A DNA stretch of 64,000 nt from Hyphomicrobiales bacterium (GTDB lineage: Bacteria > Pseudomonadota > Alphaproteobacteria > Rhizobiales > Rhizobiaceae), in the NCBI GenBank assembly GCA_900473745.1, contig UCMW01000019.1:124001-188000 (forward strand), in the 5' to 3' direction. Each line of letters begins with the position of its first letter. Within the stretch, counting starts at the first letter, position 1. The position numbers were made by a program, and so were the translations under genes. This document shows positions 61,230 to 64,000 of the stretch, in pieces. The notes beneath the pieces are model-generated. The model saw nothing but the letters and a program-made list of their open reading frames with translations, ran no database searches and was not told the DNA's origin.

Positions 61230-62420
61230 ATGAAGAAGCTTCCCGTGACTGTCCTGTCCGGATTTCTGGGCGCCGGCAAGACGACCTTGCTCAACTATGT
61301 TCTCGCCAACCGCGACGGTTTGCGCGTCGCCGTCATCGTCAACGACATGAGTGAGGTGAATATCGATGCGGCGCTGGTGCGTGGCGGGGATGCCGCGCTG
61401 TCACGCACGCAGGAACAATTGGTGGAGATGAGCAATGGCTGCATCTGTTGCACGCTGCGCGACGATCTCTTGAACGAGGTGCGCGGGCTCGCGGAACAGG
61501 GACGCTTCGATTATCTGCTGATCGAGGCGACCGGTATTGCCGAACCCTTGCCGATTGCCACCACCTTCGACTTCCGCGATGAGCAGGGTCGCAGCCTCTC
61601 CGATATCGCACAGCTCGACACCATGGTGACCGTGGTGGATGCCGCAAATCTTATCGGCGACTATTCCTCGAGCGACTTTCTCGCAGACCGCGGCGAGACT
61701 GCCGGTGAAAACGACAATCGGACGCTCGTTGATCTGCTGGTAGAGCAGATCGAATTCGCCGATGTGATCATCCTCAACAAAGTCGGCACAGCAACCCCGG
61801 ATCAGCTCGATGCGGCGCGCAAGATCATTGCCGGTCTGAATGCCGATGCCCGTATCATCGAGACCGACTTTGCCCATGTGGCCGCCAAAGACATCCTCGG
61901 GACCGGGCTTTTCGATTTTGCCAAGGCCGAGACGCACCCGCTCTGGTTCCAGGAACTGCACGGCTTCCGGGATCATGTTCCGGAAACGGAGGAATATGGG
62001 ATCCGCTCCTTTGTCTACCGCGCCCGCGCACCGTTCGACCCGACCCGGTTCCGGGCCTTTCTCGATCGCTCCTGGCCAGGCGTCATCCGGGCCAAGGGCT
62101 TCTTCTGGCTCGCCACCCGGCCGCATCATGTCGGAGAACTCAGCCAGGCCGGCCCACTCGTTCGGACCACCAAGATGGGGTTGTGGTGGGCATCGGTGCC
62201 CAAGACTCGCTGGCCCGATGATCCGGCCTTCCTCAACGCCATGACGCCTTATCTCGACAAGGAATGGGGAGACCGGCGGCAGGAGATCGTCTTCATCGGT
62301 GCCGATCCCATGGACCAGTTGCAGATCACGGCCAAGCTGGATGATTGCCTCGTTGCCGCAGAAACGTTCACGCCGACGGCCTGGGAGGGCCTTGCCGATC
62401 CCTTCGCCCGTTGGGCCTGA
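61230..62420 (+). CDS. COG0523-family GTPase, putative zinc metallochaperone (ZigA-like)
   Basis: 396 residues from MKKLPVTVLSG, with GGAG ahead of the ATG; an in-frame ATG at 61218 is an alternative start. It has Walker A FLGAGKTTLLNYVLA, a CxCC metal motif in NGCICCTLRDDLL, the EATGIAEPLP switch, and the base-recognition NKVG motif. The C-terminal CobW_C domain (YGIRSFVYRARAPFDP, FWLATRPHHVG) is complete. Its Zur-like box and position beside znuA support the zinc-starvation subgroup ZigA/ZagA rather than a cobalamin-linked CobW. Confidence 0.88.
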   Translation: MKKLPVTVLSGFLGAGKTTLLNYVLANRDGLRVAVIVNDMSEVNIDAALVRGGDAALSRTQEQLVEMSNGCICCTLRDDLLNEVRGLAEQGRFDYLLIEATGIAEPLPIATTFDFRDEQGRSLSDIAQLDTMVTVVDAANLIGDYSSSDFLADRGETAGENDNRTLVDLLVEQIEFADVIILNKVGTATPDQLDAARKIIAGLNADARIIETDFAHVAAKDILGTGLFDFAKAETHPLWFQELHGFRDHVPETEEYGIRSFVYRARAPFDPTRFRAFLDRSWPGVIRAKGFFWLATRPHHVGELSQAGPLVRTTKMGLWWASVPKTRWPDDPAFLNAMTPYLDKEWGDRRQEIVFIGADPMDQLQITAKLDDCLVAAETFTPTAWEGLADPFARWA

Positions 62421-62423
62421 GGA

Positions 62424-63599
62424 TCAGATCTTTCCGCGCTTTTGCAGGACGGAGAGAACCACGGCCGCGCCGGCTTCACCGGCCGGCCGTTCCGTTTCCA
62501 GTTCGCGCCAGACATCGTCATATCCGCTGAGCATGGCTGCACGTTGCTGCGTATCCTGCGACAGACGCTCTGCCCACCGCACGAGGCTCGCAGGCCGAAG
62601 CACGTCGTTGAAGTATTCCGGTACGACGGCATAGTCGGCAATCAGGTTCGGCAGGGCACCGGTCCAGATCTTGATGCGATTGGCGAGCAGCCGTATGATC
62701 CAGTCGCCCCTGTAGGTCGACACGACCGGGACATGGGCAAGCGCCAACTCCAGGATAACGGTGCCGGAAGCTGCGATCGCGGCATCCGCTTCCTCGAAAG
62801 CGCGCCACTTCGCCTCGTCGCCAACGAGGATCTCCGGCCTCAGGGTCCAGTCCCGCGTGATCTCGCGCACGCGGGCTTCCTGGCGAGCCACCGTGGGCAG
62901 TACGAAGCGTGTCTCGTTATTGCGGGCGACGAACTCCTTCATCGCTTCTCCGAAGACCGGCAGGAGCTGGGTGATTTCGCTGCCTCGCGACCCCGGCAAC
63001 AGGAGAATGGTTTTCGGCGCACCTTGTCCCTTAACGGCCCTCGCCTTGCGGGCTTCGCGGACGCGGCGGATATCCGGATGGCTCGACAGTCTATGGCCGA
63101 CGAAATGGGTTTCCGGCCCCCCGAGCCGTTGCATGACGGCGGGCTCGAAAGGCAGAACCGCCAGCACGGCATCGACATAGTCGAGCATGGCCTTGGCGCG
63201 GTATTCCTTCCAGGCCCAGACGCTTGGGCAGACATAGTTGACCACCGGCAGATCCGGCAGCTTGCGCCGCACCTTCTTTGCCACGCGATGGGTGAAATCC
63301 GGGCTATCGACGATCAGCAGCAGATCAGGCTTTGCCTCGACGATCGCATCTGATGTCAACGCGATCAGCCTGATGAGGCGCGGCAGCTTCGACAGCACCT
63401 GGGTGATGCCCATGATCGAGAGCTCGGAAAAATCGAAGAGCGACCTCAGCCCCAGCGCTTCGAGCGCGTCACCGCCGACGCCGACGAGTTCGACAGGGCC
63501 CGGATGCATCGCCTTCAGCTGCGCGATGAGATCGGCCCCGAGCAGATCTCCGGAGACCTCGCCGGCAATCACGGCGATCTTCAGCGGCTTGTCGCTCAT
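62424..63599 (-). CDS. lpxB: Lipid-A-disaccharide synthase
   Basis: 391 residues. The GT-B fold starts AVIAGEVSGDLLGADLI, followed by VNYVCPSVWAWKEYRAKAM, HFVGHRLSSHPD, LLLPGSRGSEITQLLPVF and SGTVILELALAHVPVVSTYR, all typical of LpxB. It joins UDP-2,3-diacylglucosamine and lipid X into the lipid A disaccharide. Its start overlaps lpxI by 4 bp. Its stop lies 3 bp from the convergent GTPase gene, with no terminator in between. Confidence 0.96.
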   Translation of the reverse strand: MSDKPLKIAVIAGEVSGDLLGADLIAQLKAMHPGPVELVGVGGDALEALGLRSLFDFSELSIMGITQVLSKLPRLIRLIALTSDAIVEAKPDLLLIVDSPDFTHRVAKKVRRKLPDLPVVNYVCPSVWAWKEYRAKAMLDYVDAVLAVLPFEPAVMQRLGGPETHFVGHRLSSHPDIRRVREARKARAVKGQGAPKTILLLPGSRGSEITQLLPVFGEAMKEFVARNNETRFVLPTVARQEARVREITRDWTLRPEILVGDEAKWRAFEEADAAIAASGTVILELALAHVPVVSTYRGDWIIRLLANRIKIWTGALPNLIADYAVVPEYFNDVLRPASLVRWAERLSQDTQQRAAMLSGYDDVWRELETERPAGEAGAAVVLSVLQKRGKI

Positions 63600-64000
63600 G
63601 ATCCAAGCTCCTTGTTCGACCGGTCTATGCCGACGACAAAGATCCCGGCGGCATCTGCAGCCGCGATCATCGCTTCGCGTTCGACCACGAGCGCTCGACC
63701 GGCTTCAACGGCAATGCCAGCTAGCCCTGCGGCCTTGGCGTTTGCGACAGTCGAAACGCCGACTGTCGGCAGGTCTGCCCGAAGGTCCTGCTGCGGCTTG
63801 CAGAGTTTGACCAGAACGCCCTTGCGACGTTGGGAGATCCGTCCCTCCGAGCGCAGAGCCTGGACACGGGCAAGCATGGCGTCGGTGCCTTCGACGCCTT
63901 CCAGCGCGACGATGCGGCCACCGACCGCAACCGCCCCCTGCCCTACGTCGAGCCTGCCCAGCGTCTCGGCAGCATCTGCCGCTCTGTCGATATCCTTCAA
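63596..64000 (-). CDS. lpxI: UDP-2,3-diacylglucosamine diphosphatase LpxI (5' end beyond window)
   Basis: Only the C-terminal 134 residues are in the window. AVGGRIVALEGVEGTDAMLARVQ, KLCKPQQDLRADLPTVGVSTV and GLAGIAVEAGRALVVEREAM match LpxI (DUF1009), which makes lipid X by a different mechanism from LpxH. It is directly upstream of lpxB, overlapping it by 4 bp, so both belong to the lipid A operon. The N-terminal domain lies outside. Confidence 0.92.
   Translation of the reverse strand: MKDIDRAADAAETLGRLDVGQGAVAVGGRIVALEGVEGTDAMLARVQALRSEGRISQRRKGVLVKLCKPQQDLRADLPTVGVSTVANAKAAGLAGIAVEAGRALVVEREAMIAAADAAGIFVVGIDRSNKELGS

Overview
This window is chromosomal DNA of an alphaproteobacterium, almost certainly a member of the Rhizobiaceae (Rhizobium/Agrobacterium/Ciceribacter type). 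The evidence is the GC-rich, strongly GC3-biased coding sequence; the tandem ntrBC and ntrYX regulators next to dusB; the fused ispDF gene; a pdhA-pdhB-pdhC-lpdA-lipA cluster whose PdhB carries its own lipoyl domain; and an alphaproteobacterial SOS box (GAAC-N7-GAAC) in front of lexA. The content is mostly core housekeeping genes. I see no prophage, insertion sequence, CRISPR array, rRNA or tRNA gene. Several small or lineage-specific genes and non-coding elements are the less familiar parts.

Layout. 1-6565 (minus): nitrogen control, with truncated ntrX, then ntrY, ntrC, ntrB and dusB. 6739-8453 (plus): ispDF (isoprenoid precursors) and a short cinA. 8438-19127 (minus): a RatA/Coq10-like gene, a small P-loop kinase, lipA, a GlsB-type membrane protein, lpdA, a DUF465 protein, an SGNH esterase, pdhCBA, ftsB and eno. 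19341-21651 (minus): kdsA, a VOC protein and a DUF1003 protein. 21857-32295: lexA, comEC (minus), gltA, a PpiD-like chaperone, trpD, trpC, moaC and moeA. 32386-36534 (minus): pyrG, secG, tpiA and a secreted hydrolase. 36752-40686 (plus): parE, an AI-2E-family permease and a small unknown. 40692-47185: a DUF2336 protein, a flavin reductase/nitroreductase pair, an exported triple-repeat protein, an acyltransferase and thrS. 47240-51003: a small ORF, a YidD protein fused to an NTF2/SnoaL-like domain, a degenerate IscU/SufU-like protein, folE, hisI and a patatin. 51047-57817: a CBS protein, a rhomboid protease with a terminator-bearing leader (possible sRNA), a tandem PilZ protein, a transglutaminase-like cysteine peptidase, an unknown membrane protein, a DacF-type carboxypeptidase with a SPOR domain, a small ORF and a gamma carbonic anhydrase. 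57830-62420: a complete zinc module, zur-znuB-znuC divergent from znuA-COG0523 GTPase. 62424-64000 (minus): lpxB and the 3' end of lpxI.

How the genes work together. The PDH cluster carries E1alpha, E1beta, E2 and E3, together with the lipoyl synthase that makes the E2 cofactor. Enolase lies upstream and citrate synthase nearby, so the window covers the step from glycolysis into the TCA cycle. The zinc module has its repressor, ABC importer and putative metallochaperone together, and I see inverted-repeat candidate Zur operators in the znuA/znuC divergent promoter and in front of the GTPase. kdsA, lpxB and lpxI belong to lipopolysaccharide synthesis. No clearly novel multigene system is evident. 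The best leads are the YidD fusion, the putative sRNA/attenuator upstream of the rhomboid gene, the IscU-like protein that has lost canonical ligands, the exported three-module protein and the phased repeats between the IscU-like gene and folE.
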